Source: Euglena gracilis
Taxonomy: Eukaryota; Euglenida; Euglenophyceae; Euglenales
Direction: 5' to 3'
Length of the DNA: 64,000 bases
Assembly: GCA_039621445.1 (NCBI GenBank)
Contig: CP154956.1
Location: forward strand, 6,322,170-6,386,169
Shown: piece after piece, positions 43,130 through 54,783 of the stretch
Numbering within the stretch: the stretch's first letter is position 1
Layout of the letters: the number at the start of each line of letters is the position of its first letter
Translations under genes and position numbers: made by a program
The notes under the pieces: model-generated
What the model saw: the letters and a program-made list of their open reading frames with translations, nothing else
Database searches by the model: none
Told to the model about the DNA's origin: nothing

Positions 43130-43700
43130 CCCCCCCAGTCGTATGACTGGGTTCCTGCAACCTGTGACCGGGGGGGGGGGGGGGTCGTAACACCCCCATA
43201 ACCTGCAACCTGTGACCGGGGGGTGGTCATAAATGCGGGGCGGTCGTAGGTAAGGTGGTGTTAAATTTTTCGCAACCTGCAACCTGTGACCAGCGGGGTG
43301 GTCATAACAGCCCCAAAAACACAAAAAAACAAAAACCCCCACAAAGACCAACACAAAACACAACATAACACAACTACCACCCCACCCCCCCACCCCCCCA
43401 GACCTGCAATACCTAACCTTTTGACCGGGGGGTGGTCGTACCCCCCCCCCCCCAGTCGTATGACCAGGTTCCTGCAACCTGTGACCAGGGGGGGGGGTGG
43501 TCATAACACCCCCATAACCTGCAACCTGTGACCGGGGGGGGGGGTGGTTGTAAATGAGGGGGCGGTCATAGGTAAGGTGGTGTTAAATTTTTAGCAACCT
43601 GCAACCTGTGACCGGGGGGGGGGGGGTGGTCATAACACCCCCATGACCTGCAACCTGTGACCGGGAGGTGGTCGTAAATGAGGGGTGGCCGTACGACAAG
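43130..43700 (+). repeat. Higher-order CAACCTGTGACCGGGG array
   Basis: About eight copies of CTGCAACCTGTGACCGGGG with GTGGTCATAA. A 145-bp compound unit at 43149-43293 is repeated at 43468-43613. Related CTGCAACCCCC motifs are at 42205-42330. Confidence 0.85.
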
Positions 43701-43954
43701 GGGGGGGGGTAAAATAAAGACCCAAAAATAAAACCATCAAGGCTCCTTTCGGGATTTTTGGCAAAAAATAGACCACTTAAAACTGTTGAAACACCAGAAC
43801 AATTAAGCTGTCAAAAACGCCCTAATAATGGGTGGGTGTTTGAATTTTTTAATTTTTACCTAGGTTCCTGTTGTAGAATTGCCATTTGGAGACAATTTTT
43901 GCTCACTGACAAAAAATCTTCCTTTTTAAGACCCATTTTTTTGGATCCTCCTGG

Positions 43955-44195
43955 GTGTATTATTTGGAGAAAAAACACACAATGCCTGTTTAACCCCTTG
44001 AATGAAGCCAAAAGAATCTTGGTCGCTCAGGAATAGCAACAAAACATTGTCTCCGTCTGCCAGATGCCACACCTGGCGTTGAAACCTACAAAAGAGGAAT
44101 CGGAAATGACAAAATGGGGGCCAAACAAACAAAACAATTAAACAAAACCCAACACCAAACACCATTTGGCCAACCTCTTGCCAATACAATGTTGC
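43955..44195 (-). repeat. Repeat family G, copy 2
   Basis: Homologue of 11618-11865 beginning TGYATTATTTGGAGAAAAAA, with a conserved minus-strand frame: FCRFQRQ, WHLADGDNV, LFLSDQDSFGFIQG. Confidence 0.55.
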
Positions 44196-44199
44196 TTCC

Positions 44200-45980
44200 T
44201 TGCTTTAAAATATGCACTTGCAGGCGGTAATGCAGCTTCCATTGGGCACAACTGAATTTTGTTTCAGCTTCAAAGGCCAGGATCCCCCCTGGCATTGGCA
44301 CTTGCACTGGCACTGTGGCACTGGCAGGCATCCGCTTCCCCTCCGTCGGTGAAAACAAACAAACTTGCTGTTATTTTCATTTGGTTTGGTGGTCCGTCCG
44401 CTGCTTCGTTTGTCTCCATATCGTATTAAACCTACTGCCGGAATTGAAACTATTTTTGCTGTTGAACCGACAAACGAAGCGGGGAGATTTGGGAGGAGGA
44501 GGGGGAACACCGCTGTAGTGCACATAACTCCGGGGTTTACATCGTTGCCTTTATTATTTTTTGATGTGACAAGGTGTGCTTTAATTTTGTTTCCCATTTC
44601 CCCCATTGGACGACAATTTGTTTGAGAAGCAGAAAATACCTAATTTCAAGTGGTCCCTTGGTCTTTGACGCCGGGTTTCCAAGTTGAGCTTGCACTTTGG
44701 GAATTTTTCAGAGCCCAGGGGAGAGGGGGGCCTGGCGGGCCAGCTGGAAGGGGGGGGGGGCAAATTTGGGGGTTTTCAAGAGAAAAGGAGAAAAAGATTC
44801 TTTTTAAAGAATTACAAATACTCCCACTTTGGGTGTCCTGTTTGGGGCCCATTGTTGAAAATTCCGAGGGCCCAGATTTTTGGGTGCTTTTGCAACAAAA
44901 CACCTCAGCCTAGCTGAGCTGGCTGCAATTTTCTTCTAGTGGACCGCTCCAGGAGATTGTTGGCTAGAAATGACTGGCTGAAAGCAATGACTGGTTGGCT
45001 GGGCCCCCTCTGGGAGTTGGGTCCCCATCGGTGCCTTTCAGGATTCTCCAAACTCTCATCAAGAGTAATCTCAGCGCCACAAAAAAGATGTTTCGCCCGT
45101 TTACAAATTGCTTGCTCTGAAAAATGGAAGTTTTCTGAATCCTGAATTATATGTTTATTTTCTGTATTTTTGAACCAAACGTTTTGCTGGAGGTAAAATG
45201 TTTCCTCATTTTCAACCTCTTTTGGGGTTTTTCAGGATTTTTTACATACTCAAAACCCACAGGAAACAATACATGAAATCCAGGTTTCGTTGGTTAAAAT
45301 TTTATTTTGCTTTGTGCTTCTCAAGGGTTGGCATTGCCTATATTTCTCCGAATCAGTGAAAGGTCATCAAAGAACAAGAGAGATAAAAGAACGTACCGTT
45401 TGAAGAAAACACATTGTTTGTTTTCAGTTTCTCTCTCAAATTTCAGAATATTGAATGCTGTTGGGGTTTGGTATATCATATGAATTCTGGGGTCTTTTCT
45501 CAATCAGCAGTGTCTTGGGCCTTTCTATTTAGATGAGTGAAAGCGTAGTTTCTGGTAAGCCCAGCCCAGCCTCGTGTCAGCAGAACGTCCTAAACCATTC
45601 CACAGACACACATATTTTTCATTTATATAAGATTTTAATGGAGTGGCCTCCCGTGTCACCATTCTCACTTGGCCCAGGCTCAAAGATAATGCTTTCTCTC
45701 AACACCCAGCTTTATGGAGCAATTTTGGTTGGGGAGAAATTGTGGTGTTGTCACCAAAACAATCTGTTTTTTTGGAATGGTGGCTACAACAATTTCTGTT
45801 GTGTCGAGAGGCAAGGCAGTTGGCAAAACAGTGCAGTTTTTTCAGGAAAGAAGCTGCAAAAAAACTGCAAAAAACTGCAAAAAACCCAAAATGTGAAAAC
45901 TGCAAAAAACTGCAAAAACTGCACGGTGCATATTTTGCCCCTCCCTGCACAATATCACCCAGCATGCGCATACACACAAG
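44200..45980. other. No supported gene
   Basis: AT-richer DNA. TGCAAAAAACTGCAAAAA and CTGCACGGTGCA near 45850-45935 resemble an arm of the 27.4-kb palindrome. A minus-strand GC-rich patch at 44690-44760 lacks splice signals. Confidence 0.35.
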
Positions 45981-45985
45981 CCTGT

Positions 45986-46730
45986 TCGTTGCATCCATTT
46001 TCAGTGATAACCGTGCCACGTGAAACAATCAACTCCATTGTTCCCCCAATGCTCCCCGAATGGGTCCAGCCACAAGCGATCCCTTCCGACAGGATCACTC
46101 AATAAATAGACGTAAACACACCTAGGGGCTGAAGCAAACGAAGCTGGACTTCAGGAGCAGGTGTTGAGAAACACTGTTTGCAGGACTTAGACTTCTTCCG
46201 GTCCTCCGTCGCTTGGCCTTGGGCCTTCAGGTCTCAGGTACGTGCGCGAACACCTGCACACGAACCAAAACACAATTGACCGACAGGCCCGTCGGTTGGA
46301 TGCTGCACAAAGAACCCTGTACATTTGATACCGCAGGCCCGTTCGTTGCATCCATTTTCAATGATAACTGTGGCACGTGAAACAATCAACTCCATTGTTC
46401 CCCTACATCCCCCGAATGGGTCCAGCCTCAAGAAATCCCTAACGACATGATACACAATGCTCAATAAATACACGTAAACACACCTTGCACTCATCGTTGG
46501 AGGGACTGAAAGCAAATGAAGATGGCCTTCAGGAGTAGGTGTTGAGAAATACCGTTTTCAGGACTTGGACTTGTTCCGGTCCTCCATGAGGTCTTCAGGT
46601 CTTCAGGTCTCCAGGGTCTTCAGGTCTTCAAATCTCAGATGCCTGTGCGAAAACCTGCACACAAACCAAAACACAATCAACCGACGGGCCTGTCGGTTGG
46701 ATAATGCTCAAAATAACCGTGTACATTTGA
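45986..46730. repeat. Two-copy tandem of about 370 bp carrying PalA
   Basis: The blocks GTTCGTTGCATCCATTTTCA (45986 and 46341), CGTGAAACAATCAACTCCAT, TTCAGGAG.AGGTGTTGAG (46149, 46521) and CAAAACACAAT followed by PalA (46264, 46664) recur at increasing offsets of 355-400 bp. The second copy has expanded CTTCAGGTCTTCAGGTCT repeats (46592-46640). Confidence 0.8.
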
Positions 46731-47164
46731 TACCACATAAGCGATGTGGTGCAATAAGGAGCGAGGACAACATAAACTACATCGTCCTGCTACAAGCAAA
46801 ACCAAAGCCTTCTGAGATTTGTTAATACTGGCTCTGGCTCCCATTGCAAACAGAGTTCGACCAACGCCAACTTCAAACAAAGGCCAGATATCTCATGTTC
46901 TCAATGAATGTGGATGCACTGGTGATACCAGATGCAGCTTTGTGACGTCCACAATGCATCCAACTTGACCGACGGGATTGTTGGTCATCAAGATCTGAAA
47001 TGCCTCTGTGAACACCGTTATGCAAAAAAATTATCACAGACGGACGGAAGCTTAAGATTTCATCTCAACGGGCCTGGTGAAAAAATTCAGTCACACCTTG
47101 AAAAGCATCATCACATGCACATGAAACCAGAATTGCAGTTTAATGACCGACGGGCCCGTCGGTT
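46278..47164. repeat. Second cluster of PalA palindromes
   Basis: Four copies at 46278, 46679, 46967 and 47145. The last is followed by TTTTATTGCGCTAGGTGGCC, resembling the end of the 3.6-kb element, so 47164-47190 is probably the right end of a second PalA element whose left end I could not locate. Confidence 0.75.
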
Positions 47165-47423
47165 TTATTGCGCTAGGTGGCCTAGGTGCAATTCATATTT
47201 GCTGCCATTGAATCCGAAATCGCACACCATGATTTGTCCTGAGACACTTGGTGGCAGCAGGCATTTTTATTGAAGAAACAGGCAGAATTAAATGCCACCG
47301 TTTTTGAAAATTGGTTGTGATGGAATTGTTTATCTAGGATACAAAGGCCTATGAAAAAGCAGTGTGTTTGCCGAAATTATTGTCATTTTGGTCTGTTGTA
47401 GGACCATCACTGAAAATGCTTCA

Positions 47424-47483
47424 CCTGAAAGAGCACACTTAACACATTTCTACCCTGAAAGAGCACACTTAACACATTTCTAC
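47424..47483 (+). repeat. 30-bp tandem duplication
   Basis: CTGAAAGAGCACACTTAACA followed by CATTTCTAC occurs twice in a row, with a third partial start. Confidence 0.9.
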
Positions 47484-47633
47484 CCTGAAAAGCACAGATT
47501 CCTGCCGAGAGAAAATGCACGATACGTTGAGGCGGAGGATGCTCCGCCTCAGATGTCTCCCCTTTGGGAGCAGGGCATAGCCAAAGGTGGGGTGTGGAAA
47601 GGGCTGTACTAGAAATCTTGCCACTCCATGGGT

Positions 47634-47891
47634 GCAGGGTTTTTTTTGCCTAGGATCTGGGGGGGGGGCAGGGTGGGTGGGTCCAACTGAGCTCCTCCTA
47701 TGGGGACCTAGGTGTGGGGATATAATTTTTTGGCGCTGAAGGCACCAATTTTTTTTTGAAAAACGTGTTATTTTTAGCATTTTTCGCGATTTTGGGTCAT
47801 TTTCGGCAAAGTGGGTCCCCTGGGATGCCCCCCCCTCGGTTTTAACCCGTGGAAAACGACCCCCCCCCAAGGGTCGCTAAGCAATGGTATG
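47634..47891 (-). repeat. Inverted relative of the CAGGG-T8 element family
   Basis: On the minus strand it reads CCCAAAATCGCGAAAAATGC, a GGTGCCTTCAGCGCC hairpin remnant and TATATCCCC, as in 3413-6992 and 33333-33595. The left edge has CAGGGTTTTTTTTGCC, the right edge CGCTAAGCAATGGTATG (shared with 14358-14636). No matching duplication, so it is likely rearranged. Confidence 0.55.
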
Positions 47892-47925
47892 CACCCAACC
47901 CCCCTCCCACCCAACTCACCCCCTC

Positions 47926-48273
47926 CATGCTTGTGCTTACCAACCGGGGGGGGGAGGGGGGGGTGGGTGCTATAGGGTGCCTGCCCCTAGCAGGCACACC
48001 CCCCCCCCCCCGGGGGGGATAGGGGTCCGGGCCGGACCCAGAAAATTTTCATTGAAAATGGCCGTTTCCGGGCCCCCGGCGCCTTCGGCGCCGGGGTCGG
48101 AGGGGGGTGCCTGCTAGGGGCAGGCACCCCGAGGGGGGTGACTGCTAGGGGCAGGCACCCCCCGAAACCCTACCCCCCCCCCCCGGGGGGGGCGGATCGG
48201 GTGCTATGGGGTGCCTGCCCCTAGCACCCCCCCCCCCCCCCGTGGGGTAGGCACCCGACTAAGCACAAGCCTG
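47926..48273. mobile_element. hAT-like miniature element
   Basis: A 348-bp element with ends CATGCTTGTGCTTA and TAAGCACAAGCCTG and a perfect 8-bp duplication ACCCCCTC (47918-47925, 48274-48281). The interior has GTGCCTGCCCCTAGCAGGCA dyads in both orientations, C/G runs and the CGGCGCCTTCGGCGCCG hairpin. Same family as 37610-37919. Confidence 0.88.
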
Positions 48274-48356
48274 ACCCCCTCCCCATTCTGCGAGGTGCCC
48301 AATATTTTCAGCCGTTGAGTTTATTGTCTGTTCCCCACGGAGTTCTGAGCGCACGC

Positions 48357-48499
48357 CCTGTCTGGGGGTTATCCAGATAAACGACCCATGCCCCTCCAAT
48401 CGATTCGCCAAGCAGGAAACGTAGATCCTGCCGTAGTTGGCTTCCCCAATTGCACGGAACACGACCAAGTCGTTGGTCTCCTTCGGGCACTTTCCAACT
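48357..48499 (-). CDS. Candidate exon, possibly GC donor
   Basis: Acceptor TCTGGCAGCAG, then VGKCPKETNDLVVFRAIG, EANYGRIYVSCLANRLEG, HGSFIWITPRQ, with a possible end CAGG before GCGTGC. Third-position bias is weaker than in the 32-35-kb exons. The frame continues open to about 48260. It could be part of a second, upstream gene with 56819-56988. Function unrecognised. Confidence 0.45.
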
Positions 48500-48519
48500 C
48501 TGCTGCCAGAACCAGACCC

Positions 48520-49440
48520 CTTTTAAATGCATTCAAAATTGCTCGGGTTGATTCAGAATCCACTCACAAAGTTTTTGAAACATGAATAGAGAATTTCACA
48601 AATCTTCTGGATTTTTTTGAAAACAACAACAGAGCAGGGTTTTGCATGTGAACATGATTTTTGTCCTTGTGTTCAGAGTTGAGTGTAGAATGTTGTCATT
48701 TGTGGGATGTGTGACTGTTTTGCTGGACAGAAATACAAAAAAAAGGTCTGTTTAACTGAAGTTCTTTTCTCTGGAATTTCTCAATCAGCTGAGAATGTTG
48801 GTTGTATGCCGAACCAACTAGGTCGAATGCCATGTGGGCAGAAAGGCCCACCATACTCAGCCTGCAGAAACGACCTCTTCCCTGAGTGTGGAGGAGTCGT
48901 TTTCACGAACTGCAATGAACCTGATCATCCCTGAACGTGTTGTGGAGGGAGGGAGATTCGTTTGCCCCACTCAGAAATTAAGTGAAAATCCCAATTTGGG
49001 CTGTAGAAAAAGATCAATGGTGTTCTGACAGGGAGGGGGGCTTGAAAGAAGGAAATTGATGTGGCCTGAGGTAGGTTGTTGGATGTAACACACCAATAAT
49101 TAGATTTTTTTTTTGCATTTTTGTTGCACCTTTGACAATGACGCAACACTGCACTATAGAGGTTTGTTGGGAACATTTTGCTCAGAGCGTGATTCACAGA
49201 TCCCATAGAATCGGGGATGTGTTTGATGTTGCGTGTGATTTTTTCACTTGACAGTGAATGTTTGGCAAATGAATCTCATGGCCTGATGGTCTACGAACAA
49301 CGAACTGAAGCAATGATCCCGAAGTGTGTGTTTGTTTGTCTGTTTGTCAGGCAGTGCCAGAAATCAATGAAAAAAGAAGAAATTTAATTCTCTCCTAAAC
49401 CATTTCAGGTTTATTGTGACCCCCCCCTTCCTTTGGACAG
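48520..49440. other. No supported gene
   Basis: Unique-looking AT-rich DNA. No bounded repeat or exon-like frame found. Confidence 0.35.
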
Positions 49441-49450
49441 CCTGAACCTC

Positions 49451-49605
49451 CCTTCAATTAGGAGGAGAGCTGCCCCCCCCCCTATAATTGGTCACCCGAG
49501 GCCCGCCTTTCACAGTCTGTAACCTCCGAAAAACCCCCGTCATAAAGCATTTTCCGTCATAAGGCATTTTCCTTTGTAAAGAGTGCCCCCCCCCCTTAAT
49601 TGGCC
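49451..49605 (+). repeat. Dispersed repeat, copy 1 (copy 2 at 56040-56190)
   Basis: The two copies share CCCTTCAATTAGG, GATTGGTCACC (ATTGGTCACC in copy 1), GTAACCTCCGAAAAACCCC and AAGGCATTTTCCTTTG in the same orientation, at close to 90 percent identity. Confidence 0.75.
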
Positions 49606-49609
49606 ACCT

Positions 49610-51625
49610 GGACTCTGGCTAATTGGGGGGGGGGTCAGGTCAGGTTATGGTGGGGTTGGGGGGGGGGTGGGGCTGCTGGTTTGTCTGATTCCCACCGAAA
49701 AGAATGCACGTTTTTTATAATAAAAAATGTGCTGTGCCCCCTTTTTGAACAATTTTCAAGAAATTCGCAAGCTAGGTCGAACTATGCGGTTGAAAGTCAA
49801 GGGGCGAAGGACGCTTTCGTCCTGAGAAGTACTGTCCATACAATATTTTTCACTCCTTGGGCTGCATTTGATGCTCCAACAGTCAGTTAGGTCCACAAAT
49901 CCACTGTTGATTGTATCAAATGATTTGCAACATCACGTGCAACATGTGAAACCTTGGAGCGTAATCGCTTGTTCACTTAACACTGTATGACCTGTGCCCT
50001 GAGGGTGGGGGTTTTAGAGTGGCTGGGTGGGGGTTTTAGAGTGGCTGGCAGGGTTGGGTCCTTTGGGGAGGGGCAGGTCAGTCTAGCCTGGCTAATGGAC
50101 AGTTGTCCAACTGCAAAAAGATGCTGGCTGGCAGGTAGAAGATCCAGCACATGACACACAACTTAAACCTGGCTGGAAACCGCTGGCAAAAAAAAGCAGC
50201 AGGCTGGACCCCCACCGTCGCAGACCCACCCTCCCCCCAGGGATCTTCTGACTTGAAAAAGAAATAGATTCTCTCAATGACCCAAACCCCCACCCATTTT
50301 TCAGCTCGCAGGACCCCACACAGGGGAGGGGTTACTGTGAGCCGGCTGCAAAAAGTAGTTTTAAAAAAGGCTTTGACACAATGGAATTGAGGGAGGGTTG
50401 CAGCAGCAATCCACAATTTGTTGCCGTCACCAACTCGTGAACATGCAACATAAAGTTGGCCATGGCTGAAAACTGCACCTGGCCATCCATTCTCGGTGGC
50501 TCATTTCTTTCCATAGCTGTTTTTATTGAGCAGTAAGTGTTTTTCTGTGGGAAAAAGGCGTTTTTCTCAGGAAAGGTGGAGGTTGCACATAAGCATACTA
50601 ATGCTGCCTGCATGTCTGTCAAGACCCTGAAGCTGACCTTTGATTGTGTTGGCGTGTGGTTACCAGCCCTGTATTTGAACATGACTGGAGCAGGAGAGGA
50701 GTTGGGGCAATGGCGAAGATGCACATCATTCATAAAAAAACAACCGTGTTTCTAATTTTGCAAAATTGAAAAATCGCTTTAATTTTTGCGGATGCTGATT
50801 TTAGATTTTTTAATTTTGACAACACCATGTTTTGGCCTTGTGATTTGTTTATGGTCATACAATACGCCAGACGAATCGGACATTGAGGGCACGCCGTCAC
50901 TTCAAAAAAAAATCCCCTGCTGGTGTCCCTTTCATTCGCCGCCACCCATACCGTTTTTCATGTACCATTTTCATCACCTTTTAAACTAGCATTTTTACAT
51001 CATTAATTCTGACATTATTGCTTTTATTTGATTTTTCTATTGTACTGAATCAACCTCACCCCTGGGTCTGAAATTGATGGAAATGCACAGGGGATTTCTT
51101 GGTCCATCATGTTACTGCCAGTCGAACTCAGTCCAGCTGGTACCCCCCAAAACACCCAGAATGCCTGCACTTGACTCCTTAGCTGTACAAAAAAACACCA
51201 ATATGTCACCCATCCCGGGGGGGGGGGGGGCGCCAGTCACTTCAGATATTGGTGACAATGAAAATGTAATTTCTTTATCAATGTCTTTTTTCACCTCAAC
51301 TTGAAAGCTTGCACACGTGTTCAATTGATATTTCTTTTGCACACCACTGTTTCCTTCCATTGCTACGCAAAATGCCTACACTGGGAGAATTTTTTCTTTC
51401 TTTCTGCCATGGCAGGCCTTTGGCCCAAAGCTCTGTTTTGTCAGAGTTGCGAACCTCCCCCCCCCCCCCCGGGTGGGGGTGGTGACAAACTGGTTGTCTA
51501 GAAAAAAATCAGTGACTGGTTTTTGGAAGAGTGAAATTGGAAGTGAACAGTTCCTGGAGGTCATTTAAAAATGTATGAATGGGAAGGAATGAGAAAGAAC
51601 TGTCCCTTCAACATTCCACAACCAC
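49610..51625. other. No supported gene
   Basis: A minus-strand stretch near 50080-50190 (acceptor-like TTTTTTTTGCCAG, then RFPARFKLCVMCWIFYLP) is a marginal exon candidate that I do not call. Confidence 0.3.
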
Positions 51626-51630
51626 TCCAC

Positions 51631-51798
51631 AGGTTCCATTCATAAACCCTTGGCGACGGTTCAGGTTGTGCAAGAACACGACGGGGGCGCCCTGTTTCAA
51701 AACCAAACGATGAAGGTTCCATTCATTAACCCTTGGCGACGGTTCAGGTTGTGCAAGAACACGACGGGAGCGCCCTGTTTCAAAACCAAACGATGAAG
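51631..51798 (+). repeat. 83-bp tandem duplication
   Basis: GGTTCCATTCATWAACCCTT through CAAGAACACGACGGG to CAAAACCAAACGATGAA occurs at 51631-51714 and 51714-51798 with about three differences. Confidence 0.93.
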
Positions 51799-52110
51799 GG
51801 GTACCAGGGATGGCCATCTGCGGTGCCTTATATTAGACCTCCTTTTAAATTGTATTCATTTTTTTGCGAACAAAATCCCGACGAACGCGGCCTGATTGCG
51901 TGATAAAACCCTTACCTCTTTTTCACCATTTATGGCTTCTCACCCACGGAATTAAGACTCCCGATACTTTCACGTTCTTTTTGAATCAATTTCTTTGATC
52001 TGTGTCAATTTCTTTCAATTCAATTTCTTTTTGATTCAATTCTTGATTCAATTTTGATTCAATTCTCATCCACACTGAACAATGTAACATATTTTTCTCT
52101 TTTCTCTGCA

Positions 52111-52545
52111 GATTGATATGGACCACTTCATCATAAGGACAAGGCAGGACATCGAGCACAAGGAGCTGGCTGCCATAACAACCGAAAGAGCCCGCCTCCG
52201 GGGCGGACAGAAGCGCAGCCATCGCCGCCTGCGGAAATGGGAGACCAGAAAGAAGGAGCACATCTTGGAGCTGTGTGACGTCGTGGGGCGGTCGTACAAG
52301 AACCTGAAGATACAGCCGGGGGCAAGCTGCCCTCAATTTAATGGCCTGTGCACGGGGCCTCAATCCAGCGGGCAGGCCAAAGCATCTTACTGACGAGCAG
52401 GAGAACAAAGTGATGGAGCTGTTCAGAAGGAGGAGCCGTGGTCGACTAGGAGACCTTGACGTTGATGGCCCAGGCGGTGATCAGTCGGGGAGGGAGCGAC
52501 GACCCAACCCCGCTCACGGCAGACTGGGTGAAATTGTTCAGGCAG
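52111..52545 (+). pseudogene. Relic of transposase N-terminal DNA-binding region
   Basis: A pyrimidine-rich acceptor TCTTTTCTCTGCAG precedes IDMDHFIIRTRQDIEHKE and a basic helix-rich segment ending VVGRSYKNLKIQPG. In a shifted frame follow GLNPAGRPKHLTDEQENK and VMELFRR, and in a third frame LTLMAQAVIS and TADWVKLFRQRN. The order GRP..LT.EQE...ELF...MAQ.V......T.DWVK.F..RN is that of CENP-B/psq/Tc5-type helix-turn-helix transposase domains. A stop (TAG near 52447) and at least two frame changes break it. No DDE catalytic domain is seen. Confidence 0.5.
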
Positions 52546-52904
52546 AGAAATGAATCCCAACCCCCACCTTTTTTCCAAGCCCCCCCCCGAGGAAAACTTC
52601 CCCCCCAGAACCCCTCCAAAATCAGCAAAAGCGTGTAATGGATTAACAAATGTACAGATGGGTGGCATCGACCGGATCGACACCCCTGCAGACCTTGAGA
52701 CCAAGCTTCTTTTCAACTTCCTCCCCCCCCCTTACCCCTGAAGTGTTCCACCCCCCTTAATAACCCGGAAAAGAAGCTTGTTGTCAGCGGACAACATCTG
52801 GCGCACAAAATATAACGATTTTGTGCGTAGCCCAGGACTTACGGGGTACCCAGCGATGGGATCTGTGCAGAGCTACAGCTGGCCATCGGCGAGACGCCCT
52901 GCGC

Positions 52905-53105
52905 ATGGGTCATGTTGGGCATCATGGGTCATGATGGGCATCATGACCCATGATTGGCATCATCGCTCATGTACGCCATTATGACCCATGATGGCCATCA
53001 TGACCCATGATGGCCATCATGACCCATGATGCCCATCATGGGTCATGATGCCCATCATGACCCATGATGCCCATCATGACCCATCATGGCCATCAAGACC
53101 CATAT
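52905..53105. repeat. CATGATGGGCATCATGACC palindromic tandem
   Basis: Self-complementary units CATCATGACCCATGATG repeat about ten times with alternating GGC/GCC centres. Able to form many alternative hairpins. Confidence 0.92.
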
Positions 53106-53266
53106 TATGCAATATTGCTTCTGTCCCCATGTATGTGACCAGCTGCCCAGTGTATAAAATTTTCGTCCGTCTCGTTGAGCGTGTGCCACCGGTCGGTTGG
53201 AAAAAAATTTTCGTACAAAATTAGAGCCATGTGGCGATGTAATTTGAGCAATTCCATGTCCCTTAC

Positions 53267-53345
53267 CGTACTTCCCTCGCCTGCGGGGGAGCTTCATCGA
53301 TGCAGAGGAAAAACGGGTGCCCATCACAAGGTCCTCCGATCGTCG
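53267..53345 (-). CDS. Weak candidate exon
   Basis: Frame GGPCDGHPFFLCIDEAPPQA then REV before a good donor TACG/GTAAGG. An alternative frame (EDLVMGTRFSSASMKLP) is also open and no clear acceptor is present. Listed because the donor is strong and the strand agrees with the other exons. Confidence 0.25.
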
Positions 53346-54783
53346 GCAGATTACAGCAATTATTGCAATTATTGCAATTTTCCTGACCGGACAGAGGCCT
53401 CCCTGTGACTCCCTGTCAGTGGCCACATCTTGGCCATGCAATTAATTTGGCGTGGCAAAAACAGAGGCCAGACACGCACTGTCGTCGGGCAGCCTCTACG
53501 CAGCAGGGGCAATGAATGAAAAGGCAGCGTGGTTCATTTTTGCTCCACCCCCCCAAGGAATTTCCCTTACTGCTGTCCCCCCCCCCTCCACCAGGCCAAC
53601 CCGAACAGCTTGGGGGGGGGGGTCCGACCACCCCCCCTTTTGAACACTGTGTAGGTGCCTGCTCCTTGTGTGTTTTATTTTGGTCTCGCAGTGGCAGTAC
53701 ACCACTGGAGACTGCCATAATATACTGCCATATATATCAAGCACGGTTGCGGCGGACCCAGCACACATGGCTTTCCGCCGTCATCACACTTCAGGGGGGG
53801 CGGCAGACAGACAGCCATCGAGAGGTGCGGGGGGGAGGGGGAGGGAATTTCTACAAAACCAGAATTTTTGATTACGGGCATTGTACAGGGTTGAGGGCGT
53901 GGTGCGTTCTGTTCTCCGTCACTGTGTTATTTTCCCCACCAACGGGTCATGAGCACTCCCTCCCTCTTGCCCGTGCACGAAATCATGGTCCAACCCCTTC
54001 ATCTACATCCGCGAGCAGGTCGCCGCTGTTCACCGGGGGTGATGGGTACTGGATCCCGCAATTCCCCAGGATTTCCGTGGTTTTTTTCGTCTGCATTTCG
54101 GGTTTCTGGTCGGTGTGGATCCTGGGACTCTCCCATTCACAGCCCCCAGATATACTGTTGCGCTTTTTTTTGTGCAGTTTTTCTGGAGCGGTCACTAACA
54201 AAGCGGTTTTTTTTTGAACTGGGCTCACCTCCCTTGGCTCACCCCCCCCCCAGGGGGAACCGGTGCGGGTGTTCGGCGCGAAATGCCGCAAAATTTTGGG
54301 TACTTTCCGTCATCGGCCCTCCTTTTTCAGGCCCCCCCCCCCGGCCAAGGTTGCACCGAACTGAAGCACAGGGGTGGGGGTTTTTCTGGGTTTGTGGGGT
54401 GATGCACCACCCCCGCTGGTGGCCTGTTGCAGACTACAATGGTATTTCCGGTGGTGCGGCTTCTGGTTTTAATTGCAACAGTGTTACTTCGGCATTGGAC
54501 ACAGGACTGCAAATGTCAGTTCTATGTGTTTATTTTTGTTCACCAACAGAAAAACCTTTTTGGGCTGAGTAAAAAAAGTCTTCCGCGTTGAAGGGCGAAA
54601 GAGTAGAATTCCTTTTTTTTTTTAGGGTGAGATCGTGTAGACTTCTTTTTTTTAATGGATGAAATTATTTTTTTTTTAAAAAAAATTGAAACGTGAAAAT
54701 TTTTAAAAAAAATTGTTCATTAAAATTAAAAAAAAGAAATTTATTAAAATTACGGTTGACTATCGATCTCAATTGGAAACAGG

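Noticed and set aside
54000-54090. Minus-strand frame GNCGIQYPSPPVNSGDLLAD as an exon
   Set aside because: All three frames are partly open and neither a donor nor an acceptor of quality is present.
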